Below the pieces are notes generated by a model. That model was given only the letters and a program-made list of their open reading frames with translations. It was not told the origin of the DNA and did no database searches. This document shows, in pieces, positions 42,400 through 51,142 of a stretch of 64,000 nt of DNA (position 1 is its first letter; each line of letters begins with the position of its first letter). Location of the stretch: NCBI GenBank assembly GCA_016715985.1, contig JADJXD010000001.1, positions 3,534,001 to 3,598,000 on the forward strand, given 5' to 3'. This DNA is from Saprospiraceae bacterium (lineage in GTDB: Bacteria; Bacteroidota; Bacteroidia; Chitinophagales; Saprospiraceae). The position numbers were made by a program, and so were the translations under genes.

Positions 42400-43278
42400 T
42401 TATTTTTTAGTAATATAAACACCAATCAATATTAATCCCATCGAAAGAAAATGCAGGATTGAAATGACTTCACCATCCCAAAAACCCCATCCAAGAGCTA
42501 CAATCGGCATCAGGTAAGTAACCGTACTCCCAAAAACAGCATTTGTTTTTTGTACAAGATAATAAAACAATACACTTGACAATACTGTACCAAAAAGCGA
42601 TAACAACGTTACGGCTCCCAGTGCCTGCCATGCATGTTCATTTGTCATCAGTATTTCTGTGAAATCAGAGAATATCAAATATAAAATGAACGGAGGACCT
42701 ATCAGAAAAAAGGACATTGAACTGATCACAATAGGCCTTACATCACTAAAAAATGCCTGAACCATATTGACACTGGATGCATAACAGACTGTCGCCAGGA
42801 CAATTAAAATGCCATACCATGGATTACCTCCCAATACGGTCTCTTCACCTGACAACAATAGCATTGCGGCACCTGCAAATCCCAATAAAACACCGATTAA
42901 CTTACTACGTTCGAAATTGAGTTTAAAGATAAAAATTCCAACCAGCAATGTCCAGAGTGGCGTCAGACTATTGAGTAATCCTGCCACTGAAGACGTAATC
43001 TGTGTTTGAGCAAAGAAGAACAGAAAAGCCGGAATACCGCTTCCGGTGAGTCCCACGGCGATAAACTTTGGCCAGAGTTTCCAGTCGATATACTGTCTGT
43101 GAGCAAGGACAATCGGAGTAAAGGCAATTGCAGAAATAGCAAGCCTCAGACTGGCAAGCTGTACCGGAGAAAATGCAACTAAGGACTTCTTGATAAGGAT
43201 AAATGAGCAACCCCAGATCAGACTTAATAGAATAAGAATAACCCAGGAAGTTCTTTCTATCTTAATAGTATTGCTCAT
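42400..43278 (-). CDS. EamA/DMT-superfamily transporter
   Basis: The 292-residue protein starts at 43278 (MSNTIKIERTSWVILILLSLIWGCSFILIKKSLVAF). It has ten hydrophobic helices in two EamA repeats, ending SILHFLSMGLILIGVYITKK. The N-terminal helix with IWGCSFILIKKSL is the usual start of DMT drug/metabolite exporters. It likely exports amino acids or metabolites. The substrate is not evident. It follows the SET-domain gene by 28 bp on the same strand. Confidence 0.87.
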   Translation of the reverse strand: MSNTIKIERTSWVILILLSLIWGCSFILIKKSLVAFSPVQLASLRLAISAIAFTPIVLAHRQYIDWKLWPKFIAVGLTGSGIPAFLFFFAQTQITSSVAGLLNSLTPLWTLLVGIFIFKLNFERSKLIGVLLGFAGAAMLLLSGEETVLGGNPWYGILIVLATVCYASSVNMVQAFFSDVRPIVISSMSFFLIGPPFILYLIFSDFTEILMTNEHAWQALGAVTLLSLFGTVLSSVLFYYLVQKTNAVFGSTVTYLMPIVALGWGFWDGEVISILHFLSMGLILIGVYITKK

Positions 43279-43659
43279 GGATATTTTTAAAATTCGCACA
43301 AATGTAAGGGCTTAAATGGTAGTTTTTTGTAATAAGTATAAAAAGAAAAATATTACTGCATTTTATTTTTAAGAAGCCAAAATTTTGAACAATCAATGAT
43401 AAAAACATCAAGTAATTTAACTGATAAAGATCATATATACAATTATACGGTCCAAAAATTCTTAATCAATTAAAAATGTATTGTTTAAGTATTAACTAAT
43501 TAATTAATAAAAAGAAAGTCGCAGGCCGGCATATAATTTTCATTTCAGTTTATTTTGCAGATAACAGAATAGGTTGTACCTTTTGCTTTTGATTTTAAAT
43601 GAAGCGATTTGCTTTTGTTAACCAATAAAATATTAATTCATCACAAAAACTAATTATTT
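43279..43659. other. 381-bp AT-rich intergenic region
   Basis: This lies between the divergent DMT-transporter and EF-G-like genes. No gene, terminator or strong repeat is visible. Poly-A and AT tracts, including TTAACTAATTAATTAATAA near 43490-43510, suggest promoter and leader sequences. No exact TTTG/TAnnTTTG pair was found. Confidence 0.5.
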
Positions 43660-45786
43660 ATGAGTGTAAATACAAAAGATATCAGAAATGTAGTTTTGTT
43701 GGGTCATTCAGGAAGCGGGAAGACGAGTTTTGCAGAAACAATGCTTTTTGAATCCGGGGCAATCAACAGAATGGGAACAGTAGAAACAGGAAATACCATT
43801 TCTGATTTCAGTCCGATCGAACAGGAGAGGGGCAATTCTTTATTCAGTACATTGATGCACGTCAAGTGGAGAGATAAAAAAATAAATATTATTGACACAC
43901 CGGGTTTTGATGACTTTATCGGTGAAGTGATATCGTCCCTAAAGGTAGCAGACACAGCCCTGATGATGCTCAATAGTGCGCATGGTGTGGAAGTAGGAAC
44001 AGAGTTGATATGGGAATATGTCAATAATTTCGGAACACCTGCGATATTTGTTATCAATCAATGTGACCATGATAAATCAGACTTTGAAAGTACGCTCGAA
44101 CAGGCAGTCAATTGTTTCGGACCAAAAGTAATAGCTTTTCAATATCCGCTGAATCAGGGAAGTGGTTTTAATAAAATAATCGATGCACTCAGAATGATCA
44201 TGTACGTGTTTGATTCCAAAGGCGGAAAACCGGTGAAAGAACCGATACCCGATTCAGAAATGGAAAGAGCTAAAGCAATGCATAATGCCATCGTAGAAGC
44301 CGCTGCTGAAAATGACGAAGGATTGATGGAAAAATATTTTGAAGAAGGAACTCTTCGGGAAGATGATCTGGCTGCCGGTTTACGGATTGCCTTGGCTCAT
44401 CAACAGATTTTTCCGGTTTTCTGTTGTTCCGCCACCAAAAATATGGGCAGCGGCCGTATAATGGGTTTTATTAATGATATCGCACCTTCCCCTGCTGATT
44501 GTCCTCCTGTAAGATTGGCTGATGGAAAGACAATTGTATTTGACAATAAAGGTCCTGCATCTTTGTTTATTTACAAAACCATGTCTGAAGCTCAGGTCGG
44601 AATGGTTTCTTATTTTAAGGTGTACTCAGGCAGCATAAAATCTGGTGACGACCTCATCAACACAAAAAATGGATCAACCGAAAGACTCAGTCAGATTTTT
44701 GAAGCAAACGGAAAAGTGCGAACACCTATAGATTATCTTCAGGCAGGAGATATAGGAGTTACTTTGAAACTAAAAAACGCACACTCCAATAATACACTCA
44801 GTGCCAAAGGCTCCGATATTACTATTGAACCTATCCATTTTCCGGAACCACGCATCCGAACCGCTGTGACGCCTCCGAGTAAAGCAGATATGGAAAAACT
44901 CATCAAAGCATTACATCAGATAGAAGAGGAAGACCCGACCTTAATCATAGAACAATCGCCATCGTTAAAACAGACGATTATGCATGGCCAGGGTCAGTTG
45001 CATCTCGATCTGGTCAAATACAGAATCGAAAAGGTAAACGGAATCCATATGAACTATGAACGTCCCAGAATTCCTTACAGGGAGACGATTACCAAAGTTG
45101 CCAATGAAGTTTACAGACACAAAAAGCAGAGTGGCGGAGCGGGACAATTTGGAGAAGTACACATGCGTATAGAACCATACTATGAAGGAATGACTGATCC
45201 AGCCGGACTAAATGTTAAGAATGTAGAAATTGAAGATCTCGAATGGGGAGGAAAACTGGCATTCTACTGGTGTATAGTAGGAGGTACTGTTGACGCCAAA
45301 TATTCAAGTGCCATCAAAAAAGGTATCATGCAAAAAATGCTGGAAGGGCCACTCACAGGCTCACATTGTCAGGATATCAGGGTAAGCATCTATGATGGAA
45401 AAATGCACCCGGTCGATTCAAATGATATGGCTTTTATGCTGGCATCAGTTGGTGCATTTAAGGCAGCCTTTAAAGATGCAGGGCCTCAGATTCTGGAACC
45501 TATTTATGATGTCGAAATCACCTGTCCTGACTCAGCGATGGGCGACATCATGGGGGATCTTCAGACCCGGCGAGCCATTATAATGGGTATGGATTCCGAC
45601 GGTCATTATCAAAAAATCAAAGCAAGAGTTCCGATAGCCGAGATGTACCAATATTCTTCTACTCTAAGATCCATTTCACAGGGAAGAGCAAAGTTCTCAA
45701 GGAAATTTGCGGATTATATAGCTGTTCCGGCAGATATCCAGCAAAGACTAATTTCTGAGCATAAAGAAGAAGAATCGGAAGATTAA
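43660..45786 (+). CDS. Elongation factor G-like protein (EF-G paralogue)
   Basis: The 708-residue translational GTPase has the P-loop GHSGSGKTSFAE, the G3 motif DTPGFDDFIGEV and G4 NQCDHDKSDFES, followed by domain II and the EF-G domains III-V (RVPIAEMYQYSSTLRSISQGRAKFS). Two guide residues differ from canonical EF-G: the catalytic histidine of DTPGH is Phe, and NKxD is NQCD. These match EF-G2-type paralogues and make canonical translocase activity uncertain. It has its own promoter region and a terminator hairpin. Confidence 0.88.
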   Translation: MSVNTKDIRNVVLLGHSGSGKTSFAETMLFESGAINRMGTVETGNTISDFSPIEQERGNSLFSTLMHVKWRDKKINIIDTPGFDDFIGEVISSLKVADTALMMLNSAHGVEVGTELIWEYVNNFGTPAIFVINQCDHDKSDFESTLEQAVNCFGPKVIAFQYPLNQGSGFNKIIDALRMIMYVFDSKGGKPVKEPIPDSEMERAKAMHNAIVEAAAENDEGLMEKYFEEGTLREDDLAAGLRIALAHQQIFPVFCCSATKNMGSGRIMGFINDIAPSPADCPPVRLADGKTIVFDNKGPASLFIYKTMSEAQVGMVSYFKVYSGSIKSGDDLINTKNGSTERLSQIFEANGKVRTPIDYLQAGDIGVTLKLKNAHSNNTLSAKGSDITIEPIHFPEPRIRTAVTPPSKADMEKLIKALHQIEEEDPTLIIEQSPSLKQTIMHGQGQLHLDLVKYRIEKVNGIHMNYERPRIPYRETITKVANEVYRHKKQSGGAGQFGEVHMRIEPYYEGMTDPAGLNVKNVEIEDLEWGGKLAFYWCIVGGTVDAKYSSAIKKGIMQKMLEGPLTGSHCQDIRVSIYDGKMHPVDSNDMAFMLASVGAFKAAFKDAGPQILEPIYDVEITCPDSAMGDIMGDLQTRRAIIMGMDSDGHYQKIKARVPIAEMYQYSSTLRSISQGRAKFSRKFADYIAVPADIQQRLISEHKEEESED

Positions 45787-45793
45787 AATAAAT

Positions 45794-45840
45794 GCGGAAG
45801 GGAATATTAAATATTCAGATATTCCCTTCTGCTTTATTAA
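45794..45840 (+). terminator. Terminator hairpin after the EF-G-like gene
   Basis: GAAGGGAATAT (45797-45807) pairs perfectly with ATATTCCCTTC (45819-45829). TGCG/CTGC flanks extend the stem and TTTATTA follows. It begins 8 bp after the stop codon. Confidence 0.65.
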
Positions 45841-45868
45841 AAGAAAATACACTTATTTTTAAATCAAA

Positions 45869-46390
45869 ATGCCTGATTTTTTAACCCTTGAAACAGAAAG
45901 GCTTTGGTTGTGTCCGACTTCATTGGATGATGCGACGTTTATTTATGAATTGGTCAATAGTGAAAAGTGGATCAGGTTTATCGGAGACAGGAATGTAAAT
46001 TCAATAAATGCTGCAGAAGACTACATCCGATTCAAAATGATTTCTCAATTGGAGCGGCTCGGTTATTCCAATTATACTATCATCAGAAAGGACGATAATC
46101 GGAAAATCGGAACTTGTGGTCTCTATGACAGAGAAGGTCTGGAAGGAGTGGATATCGGTTTTGCGCTTCTGAGTGACTATGAAGGTTTCGGATATGCATT
46201 TGAAGCAGCCTATAAAATGAAATGTGCTGCATTTGAGAATTTTGGTTTAAAGGAAATTTGTGCAATCACTACAAAAGATAATTTTTCTTCTCAAAAATTA
46301 TTAGAAAAATTGGGCATGGCACTTAAAGGAACGGTTACACTCCCGAATGGCGATGAAGAATTGTTATTGTATCACTTGATTAAATCTTAG
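45869..46390 (+). CDS. GNAT-family N-acetyltransferase (RimJ/RimL type)
   Basis: The 173-residue protein begins LTLETERLWLCPTSLDDATFIYELVNSEKW, the usual RimJ/RimL-like start. It includes the acetyl-CoA loop region IGFALLSDYEGFGYAFEAAYKMKCAAFENFGLKEICAITTKDNFSSQKLLEKLGM. It likely acetylates an amino group on a protein or small molecule. It lies 83 bp after the EF-G-like gene's stop, past a terminator, so it may have its own promoter. Confidence 0.88.
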   Translation: MPDFLTLETERLWLCPTSLDDATFIYELVNSEKWIRFIGDRNVNSINAAEDYIRFKMISQLERLGYSNYTIIRKDDNRKIGTCGLYDREGLEGVDIGFALLSDYEGFGYAFEAAYKMKCAAFENFGLKEICAITTKDNFSSQKLLEKLGMALKGTVTLPNGDEELLLYHLIKS

Positions 46391-46435
46391 TCTTTTAGGC
46401 ACAAGTTGTATTTAATGGGTTTATATCTAAGTGAA

Positions 46436-46451
46436 ACTTGCTCCTGCAAGT
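46436..46451. terminator. Short hairpin between convergent genes
   Basis: ACTTGC tcct GCAAGT (6-bp stem) lies between the GNAT gene and the lipoprotein gene that face each other, followed by CGATCTTTTC. It may act as a weak bidirectional terminator. Confidence 0.35.
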
Positions 46452-46462
46452 CGATCTTTTCT

Positions 46463-47074
46463 TTAATAGATATTCGTCTGCTCTATCGCTTTCATCATGT
46501 TTTCGTATTTATCAAAGGGTTCGCCTTTATTATCCTTGATTCGGACGTATTGAATAAAGACTATAGTATTTCTGAATTTGTTGTGAATAGCATACATGAC
46601 AATCGGAAAATTACCTTCTTCTCCAGGTATGAAAAAAGAACCTATGATACGCAAACCATAATTGTCATCAATATTCATGATCAGACGTTCCACCGGAGTA
46701 GATGGGTTTACTTTCATTTTTGGCAGTGATTTTAAAAATATAAGTTCTTTTTTGGTAACGAGTTGACTAACTATATCATATTGTGATGCCTTAGCGAGCA
46801 AATTGAGAAGATATCCAAATTGATCCATAATATTTTCTGTATTTTCATCAGAAAACAAAGATCGGCTGTTATAATTAAGGCTCTTTATGAGAAGAATATC
46901 AGTAACGTCATCCTTTTGATTATATAAAACTTTCAAATCTTTGTCCAAATGTAACATTGAAGGATTAAAATTTTCATAAAAAGGAATGTCTATAAAGATT
47001 TCAGCTAATGGATTTTTTTGACCGCACGACACTAATATCATTGCCAAAAATGCAACAATCAGAATATTTTTCAT
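46463..47074 (-). CDS. Lipoprotein of unknown function
   Basis: The 203-residue protein has a lipoprotein signal peptide (MKNILIVAFLAMILVSC). The mature part is a mixed alpha/beta domain (DIPFYENFNPSMLHLDKDLKVLYNQKDDVTDILLIKSLN, then KKELIFLKSLPKMKVNPSTPVERLI). I do not recognise a named family. It is convergent with the GNAT gene, with a short hairpin between them. It probably acts at the envelope. Confidence 0.72.
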   Translation of the reverse strand: MKNILIVAFLAMILVSCGQKNPLAEIFIDIPFYENFNPSMLHLDKDLKVLYNQKDDVTDILLIKSLNYNSRSLFSDENTENIMDQFGYLLNLLAKASQYDIVSQLVTKKELIFLKSLPKMKVNPSTPVERLIMNIDDNYGLRIIGSFFIPGEEGNFPIVMYAIHNKFRNTIVFIQYVRIKDNKGEPFDKYENMMKAIEQTNIY

Positions 47075-47210
47075 TCGAAGTCATTGTTAAATTCATGATT
47101 TAAATCCTGAACTTTTAAAAGTGAAAGGTCAGATATACAAAGATAAGTCAACAATTGTAATTGTCCAAAATTGGATCAAAGTATTAATAAATGGCGGCAG
47201 AAGTTAATTT

Positions 47211-47260
47211 TCAAATTAAAAATTTGGCAACACTCAGACGTAGGCACATCTTACGCCTGG
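47211..47260. repeat. Dispersed palindromic repeat, copy 1
   Basis: This 50-bp segment matches 55452-55501 at 45 of 50 positions. It contains CAGACGTA ... TACGCCTG, an imperfect hairpin. The two copies lie on either side of the accessory island, and both are in AT-rich intergenic DNA beginning TCAAATTAAAAATTT. Confidence 0.7.
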
Positions 47261-47335
47261 AAGGGGCTAAACCTATCCATTACAACTTTTTTAAAATAAG
47301 CTATGTTAAATAATCAGTGCATATAAAAAAATAAA

Positions 47336-47554
47336 ATGAGACATGTAACCATCTATACGACTGATAATGAATACGCACATTTTATTGGATTGGTAAAAAA
47401 TCTTCATTACGTTATAAAAATTGAGACTGACGAAGAACCCAGTGAATGTGTCCTGGAAAATATTAAGGCAGGATTGGAAGAAGTACGTTTATTTAAAAAT
47501 GGAAAACTAAAAACCACGCCTGCCAAAGATTTCTTAAATGAGTTACGTCACTAA
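47336..47554 (+). CDS. Small protein upstream of a toxin-antitoxin pair
   Basis: The 72-residue protein (MRHVTIYTTDNEYAHFIGLVKNLHYVIKIETDEEPSE, then VLENIKAGLEEVRLFKNGKLKTTPAKDFLNEL) resembles small proteins found next to Bacteroidota toxin-antitoxin pairs. The fold looks like a beta-alpha unit, and the KTTPAKDFLNEL tail is antitoxin-like. It lies 114 bp before the antitoxin start. A third component or a second antitoxin is possible. I cannot name the family. Confidence 0.65.
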   Translation: MRHVTIYTTDNEYAHFIGLVKNLHYVIKIETDEEPSECVLENIKAGLEEVRLFKNGKLKTTPAKDFLNELRH

Positions 47555-47668
47555 ATTTAATCGCACAAGTTACATTTACCAGTCTTGTTACAGATTGAAA
47601 TTGAGACAGTGTGTCAGAAACTTTTTTCTTATTCATTGCGTTTCAAAGTACTATTAAATACTCAAAGT

Positions 47669-47875
47669 ATGCTATCTATCAATCCACAATTTATCACAGA
47701 CAACACTGGTAAAAAATTATCTGTGGTTCTTCCTATGAAAGATTTTGAAGCCATTATGGAAGAACTGGAAGAATTGGAAGATATAAAGCTCTATGACGAA
47801 GCTAAAAAAGAAGATACCGGAGAACGCATTTTATTTTCTGATTACTTGAAAAACAGAAAATCAAAAAATGTCTAA
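47669..47875 (+). CDS. Antitoxin of a RelE/ParE-type toxin-antitoxin pair
   Basis: The 68-residue protein starts at 47669 (MLSINPQFITDNTGKKLSVVLPMKDFEAIMEELEELEDIKLYDEAKKEDTGERILFSDYLKNRK). The VVLPMKDFEAIMEELEELED segment is like Phd/YefM-type antitoxins, with an acidic C-terminal region that would cover the toxin. The last codons overlap the toxin start by 8 bases, as in many such pairs. The preceding open frame from 47585 adds an unlikely N-terminal extension. Confidence 0.82.
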   Translation: MLSINPQFITDNTGKKLSVVLPMKDFEAIMEELEELEDIKLYDEAKKEDTGERILFSDYLKNRKSKNV

Positions 47876-48125
47876 CTACATTGTTGTATTATCTAAAAAA
47901 GCACAAAAGCAATTAGATAAACTTGCTGACAATATTGCTGAGCCAATTATTGAAGCCATTGTTGGATTGGAAGAAAATCCTCGTCCTTTCGGATACAGAA
48001 AATTAAATGATAGAGAGGGTTATAGAATCAGAATTGGCAACTATCGTGTAATCTACGACATTTTTGATACAGAACTAATCGTGGATGTCATCACACTCGG
48101 TCACAGAAAAGATATTTATCAGTAA
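47868..48125 (+). CDS. RelE/ParE-family toxin
   Basis: The 85-residue protein has the RelE/ParE fold. The segments are YIVVLSKKAQKQLDKLADNIAEPIIEAIVGLEENPRPFGYRKLNDREGYRIRIGNYRVIYDIFDTELIVDVITLGHRKDIY. The YRIRIGNYRVIY strand and final LGHRKDIY are strong RelE-type features, close to mRNA interferases. The start overlaps the antitoxin gene by 8 bases. It likely cleaves mRNA when unopposed, but direct evidence is lacking. Confidence 0.9.
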   Translation: MSNYIVVLSKKAQKQLDKLADNIAEPIIEAIVGLEENPRPFGYRKLNDREGYRIRIGNYRVIYDIFDTELIVDVITLGHRKDIYQ

Positions 48126-48194
48126 AGCCAGCAGATAAACCGTTTAACTACAATACCAATCACCTTATCATGCCCGCAGATGTGCATCTTGTTT

Positions 48195-48202
48195 TATATT
48201 TG
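48195..48202 (+). promoter_or_regulatory. Putative -7 element for the aminotransferase gene
   Basis: TATATTTG matches TAnnTTTG exactly and lies 18 bp before the chosen start at 48221, so the leader would be short. A matching -33 TTTG is not seen, so this is a weak call. It supports choosing 48221 and not the ATG at 48170. Confidence 0.4.
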
Positions 48203-48220
48203 CACATTAATAATACAAAG

Positions 48221-49423
48221 ATGTCATCCAACCGCAAATTATTTCTTGATCACGTAGCTCAAACCAGCGAAATGGCTTTGGGTATAGAAGTGTCTCATGC
48301 AGAAGGCGTATATATTTACGATATCAATGGCAAAAGATATCTGGATTTTAATTCCGGAATTTCAGTCAGTTCGCTGGGGCATTGTCATCCAAGAGTGACA
48401 GACGCTATCCATGAACAAAGCCGAAAATATATGCATACCATGGTCTATGGAGAGCATATTCAGGAACCACAAGTGAAATATGCAAGCCTGTTGGCCAAAG
48501 TATTGGGCAACGGGCTGGATTCTGTTTATTTTGTGAACAGTGGCACGGAAGCGGTCGAAGGTGCATTAAAATTAGCCAGAAAATATACCAACCGATATGA
48601 AATCATCAGTTGTACCAATGCATATCATGGGAGCACGATCGGTGCTGAAAGCCTGAGAAGTGATTTTGAATTCAGCAGGGCATATTTGCCGGGAGTGCCG
48701 GGTGTAAAACACATTCAATTTAATGATTTGGAAGATCTCAAAAAAATCACCACCCGTACAGCCTGCGTAATAATGGAACCGGTACAAGCTGAGGCCGGAG
48801 TCGTACCACCGGAAAACGACTATCTCAAAGCTGTTCGTCACCGATGTGATGAAACGGGGACTTTATTTATTCTGGACGAAATACAGACGGGTTTTGGCAG
48901 GACAGGATATCTTTTTGCGCATCAGAAATATGATGTTGTGCCCGATATAATACTACTTGCCAAAGCGATGGGAGGCGGTATGCCCATTGGTGCATTTGTA
49001 GCTCCCAAACATCTGATGGAGACACTTTCGCGAAGACCTGCTTTGGGTCATATCACGACATTTGGCGGTCATCCGGTTTGTACGGCGGCAGCCCTTGCCA
49101 TGCTGGAAGTCATAACCGAAGAAGATATCGTCTGCATAGTTTTATCAAAAGAAAAGCTGATACTGAAAAAACTTCAGCACCCACTGATAAAAGTAATAAG
49201 ATCATCCGGCCTTATGATGGCCGTAGAACTCATAGATTCAAAATATCTGGTACCTGTCATCACCCGAATTATTGAAAGGGGTGTCTTGGTGGATTATTTT
49301 TTATTTAATGACCGGTCATTCAGAATAGCTCCGCCATTGATTATTACAGAAACAAAGATTGAAGAAGCTACAGATATTATTTTGTCAGTATTGGACGAAA
49401 TCTATGTGGCAAATAAACATTAA
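48221..49423 (+). CDS. Class III pyridoxal-phosphate aminotransferase, substrate unclear
   Basis: The 400-residue enzyme starts at 48221 (MSSNRKLFLDHVAQTSEMALGIEVSHAEGVYIYDINGKRYLDFNSGISVSSLGHCHPRV). The PLP motifs are VNSGTEAVEGALKLARKYT, LDEIQTGFGRTGYLFAH and the Schiff-base lysine in LAKAMGGGMPIGAF. It is related to acetylornithine, 4-aminobutyrate and other class III aminotransferases, and nothing here fixes the substrate. It lacks the rocD cysteine insert. It sits between the toxin-antitoxin pair and the RHS island. Confidence 0.88.
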   Translation: MSSNRKLFLDHVAQTSEMALGIEVSHAEGVYIYDINGKRYLDFNSGISVSSLGHCHPRVTDAIHEQSRKYMHTMVYGEHIQEPQVKYASLLAKVLGNGLDSVYFVNSGTEAVEGALKLARKYTNRYEIISCTNAYHGSTIGAESLRSDFEFSRAYLPGVPGVKHIQFNDLEDLKKITTRTACVIMEPVQAEAGVVPPENDYLKAVRHRCDETGTLFILDEIQTGFGRTGYLFAHQKYDVVPDIILLAKAMGGGMPIGAFVAPKHLMETLSRRPALGHITTFGGHPVCTAAALAMLEVITEEDIVCIVLSKEKLILKKLQHPLIKVIRSSGLMMAVELIDSKYLVPVITRIIERGVLVDYFLFNDRSFRIAPPLIITETKIEEATDIILSVLDEIYVANKH

Positions 49424-49488
49424 ATTAAATCATAGTAAAGTTAAAGTGATCCTGAGTTTCCATAACAACTATTAAAAAATTATTAATT

Positions 49489-51138
49489 ATGGGTTTAACA
49501 GGATTTCAATTGGTTTCCTTTAAGGATGAAGATGAATATATAAATGACTTAAGTTCCAATGTAAATGGTCACAACCAAAACGGACAGTCGTCTTCCGGAA
49601 ATATATACACCTATGATGCTAATGGCAATTTAAAATCTGACGCTTACCGTAGTGTGAGCAATATCAATTATAATTACCTTGATTTGCCCGTCTTAATACA
49701 AAGGAGTAACGGGAGTAAACTAGAAATGACCTACGATGCGAATGGTCACCTTCTGACCCGTAAAACATATACAACCGGGTCTGTACTATCAAAAACCCGT
49801 GATTTTATCGGGAACTATGAGTTCAAAAATAGTGTTATAGACATCGTGCATCATGCTCAGGGTTACCTTCAAAGGATAGGTAGTAATAATTTTAAGCATA
49901 GATATGTCATAAAAGACCACCTTGGCAGCACCCGTATTGTTTACCATGATGATAGTGGCAACGGCACTGTGGAGCAAAGTGAGATCATTGACGAAAATCA
50001 TTATTATGCTTATGGAATGGAGTATACCGGAGGTATCAACAGTATCGGGTACGCATACAAATTCAACGGCATAGAGCGGGTAGAAGCCTTTCAGTCAGAC
50101 TTTGCATTTTATAGAGGTCTGGATCCAATACTCGGGAGATGGTATCAGGTAGATCCTAAAGCAGAAGCCGTTATGGGCATGCGTCCTTATTGTGCGATGG
50201 GCAATAATCCGGTAAGTTATAGTGATCCGGAAGGGGATTTACCATTTTTGGTATTGGCTTTAGGTGCAGCCACAAGTGTATTTAGCAATGGATTAAGTAA
50301 TATTTCAAATGGCCAAAACTTTTTTGCAGGGGCCGGCAAAGCTGCTTTTTGGGGTGCTGTAGGTGCAGGGGCAAGTTTAGGTGTCGGTGCAGCATTCGGA
50401 GCAACCGGATCAATTGGACATGAATTGTTGAGGTCTGGGGCACATGCAGCGACACAAGGTGGGATATCAGCTGCTCAAGGGGGCAACTTCTGGCAGGGAG
50501 CACTAAGTGGTGGTATAGGATCAGGTATAAGCTCAGGTATAGCTGCATTGGGTGGTGCTGCAGGGCATCAGATATTAGGTGGAGGTCTTGGTGGAGGTAT
50601 TGGGTCTGCGATGAGTGGTGGCAACTTCTGGCAAGGCTTGGGTCAAGGGATAGCAGTCGGGGCATTTAATCATGCTTTGCATAGTGGGTTGAGCGGTGGA
50701 CCCGATGATCCGCCACGAACAAAAGAAGAATTGAAAATTGGTATAAAGCTTGCATTAGATCAGGGAAGCATAACTCTACAGGAATATAATACTACACTGA
50801 ATTATCTTGATAATGGAAACTCTGGCGTTATTGGATCAGTATTATGGGACAATAAAGTTGAAATTGGTAGTCTCGCCATAGGTGGAGTCTTTGGAGTTTT
50901 AAGTAAATCTACATCTTTTGGAGCATGGGCATTTAATTCAAAACTGATTGGCTACCAAAGTAAGTTGTTTGGGAGATTTCACAGTCAACACTTGCCTAAC
51001 GGTTTTCAAGGATATCTGAACAGATTAAATATAAGAATCGGGTGGGGAACACATGGTGGTAGACATGTATTCAGAGCAGCCATAGGTAAGCCACATACGT
51101 ATAATAAATGGGATATTTTAAGAGGTCCAAAATTTTAG
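49489..51138 (+). CDS. Truncated RHS-core protein with variable C-terminal toxin domain
   Basis: The 549-residue protein has no N-terminal secretion or shell region. YD-repeat-like segments (YTYDANGNLKSD, MTYDANGHLLTRKTY) come first, then the RHS core signature (KDHLGSTRIVYHDD, YYAYGMEYTGG, FYRGLDPILGRWYQVDPKAEA, MGNNPVSYSDPEGD). Next is a Gly-rich hinge (residues ~300-410). The final ~130 residues are a candidate toxin (IGWGTHGGRHVFRAAIGKPH near the end) that I do not recognise. An in-frame stop lies ~33 bp before the start. Immunity candidate 51143-51601 follows after 4 bp. Confidence 0.88.
   Translation: MGLTGFQLVSFKDEDEYINDLSSNVNGHNQNGQSSSGNIYTYDANGNLKSDAYRSVSNINYNYLDLPVLIQRSNGSKLEMTYDANGHLLTRKTYTTGSVLSKTRDFIGNYEFKNSVIDIVHHAQGYLQRIGSNNFKHRYVIKDHLGSTRIVYHDDSGNGTVEQSEIIDENHYYAYGMEYTGGINSIGYAYKFNGIERVEAFQSDFAFYRGLDPILGRWYQVDPKAEAVMGMRPYCAMGNNPVSYSDPEGDLPFLVLALGAATSVFSNGLSNISNGQNFFAGAGKAAFWGAVGAGASLGVGAAFGATGSIGHELLRSGAHAATQGGISAAQGGNFWQGALSGGIGSGISSGIAALGGAAGHQILGGGLGGGIGSAMSGGNFWQGLGQGIAVGAFNHALHSGLSGGPDDPPRTKEELKIGIKLALDQGSITLQEYNTTLNYLDNGNSGVIGSVLWDNKVEIGSLAIGGVFGVLSKSTSFGAWAFNSKLIGYQSKLFGRFHSQHLPNGFQGYLNRLNIRIGWGTHGGRHVFRAAIGKPHTYNKWDILRGPKF
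50392..50715 (+). repeat. RHS hinge repeat, copy 1
   Basis: This 324-bp segment inside the RHS gene encodes the Gly-rich hinge before the toxin tip (GISAAQGGNFWQGALSGG... GGPDDPP). A second copy of equal length and roughly nine in ten identical bases lies at 53612-53935. After the shared DDPP codons the two sequences diverge completely into different toxin domains. Confidence 0.85.
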
Positions 51139-51142
51139 AATT

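Noticed and set aside
50282..50665. Minus-strand frame inside the RHS hinge (and the matching frame at 53604-53885)
   Set aside because: Shadows of the Gly-rich hinge. The opposite strand codes for the conserved RHS region.
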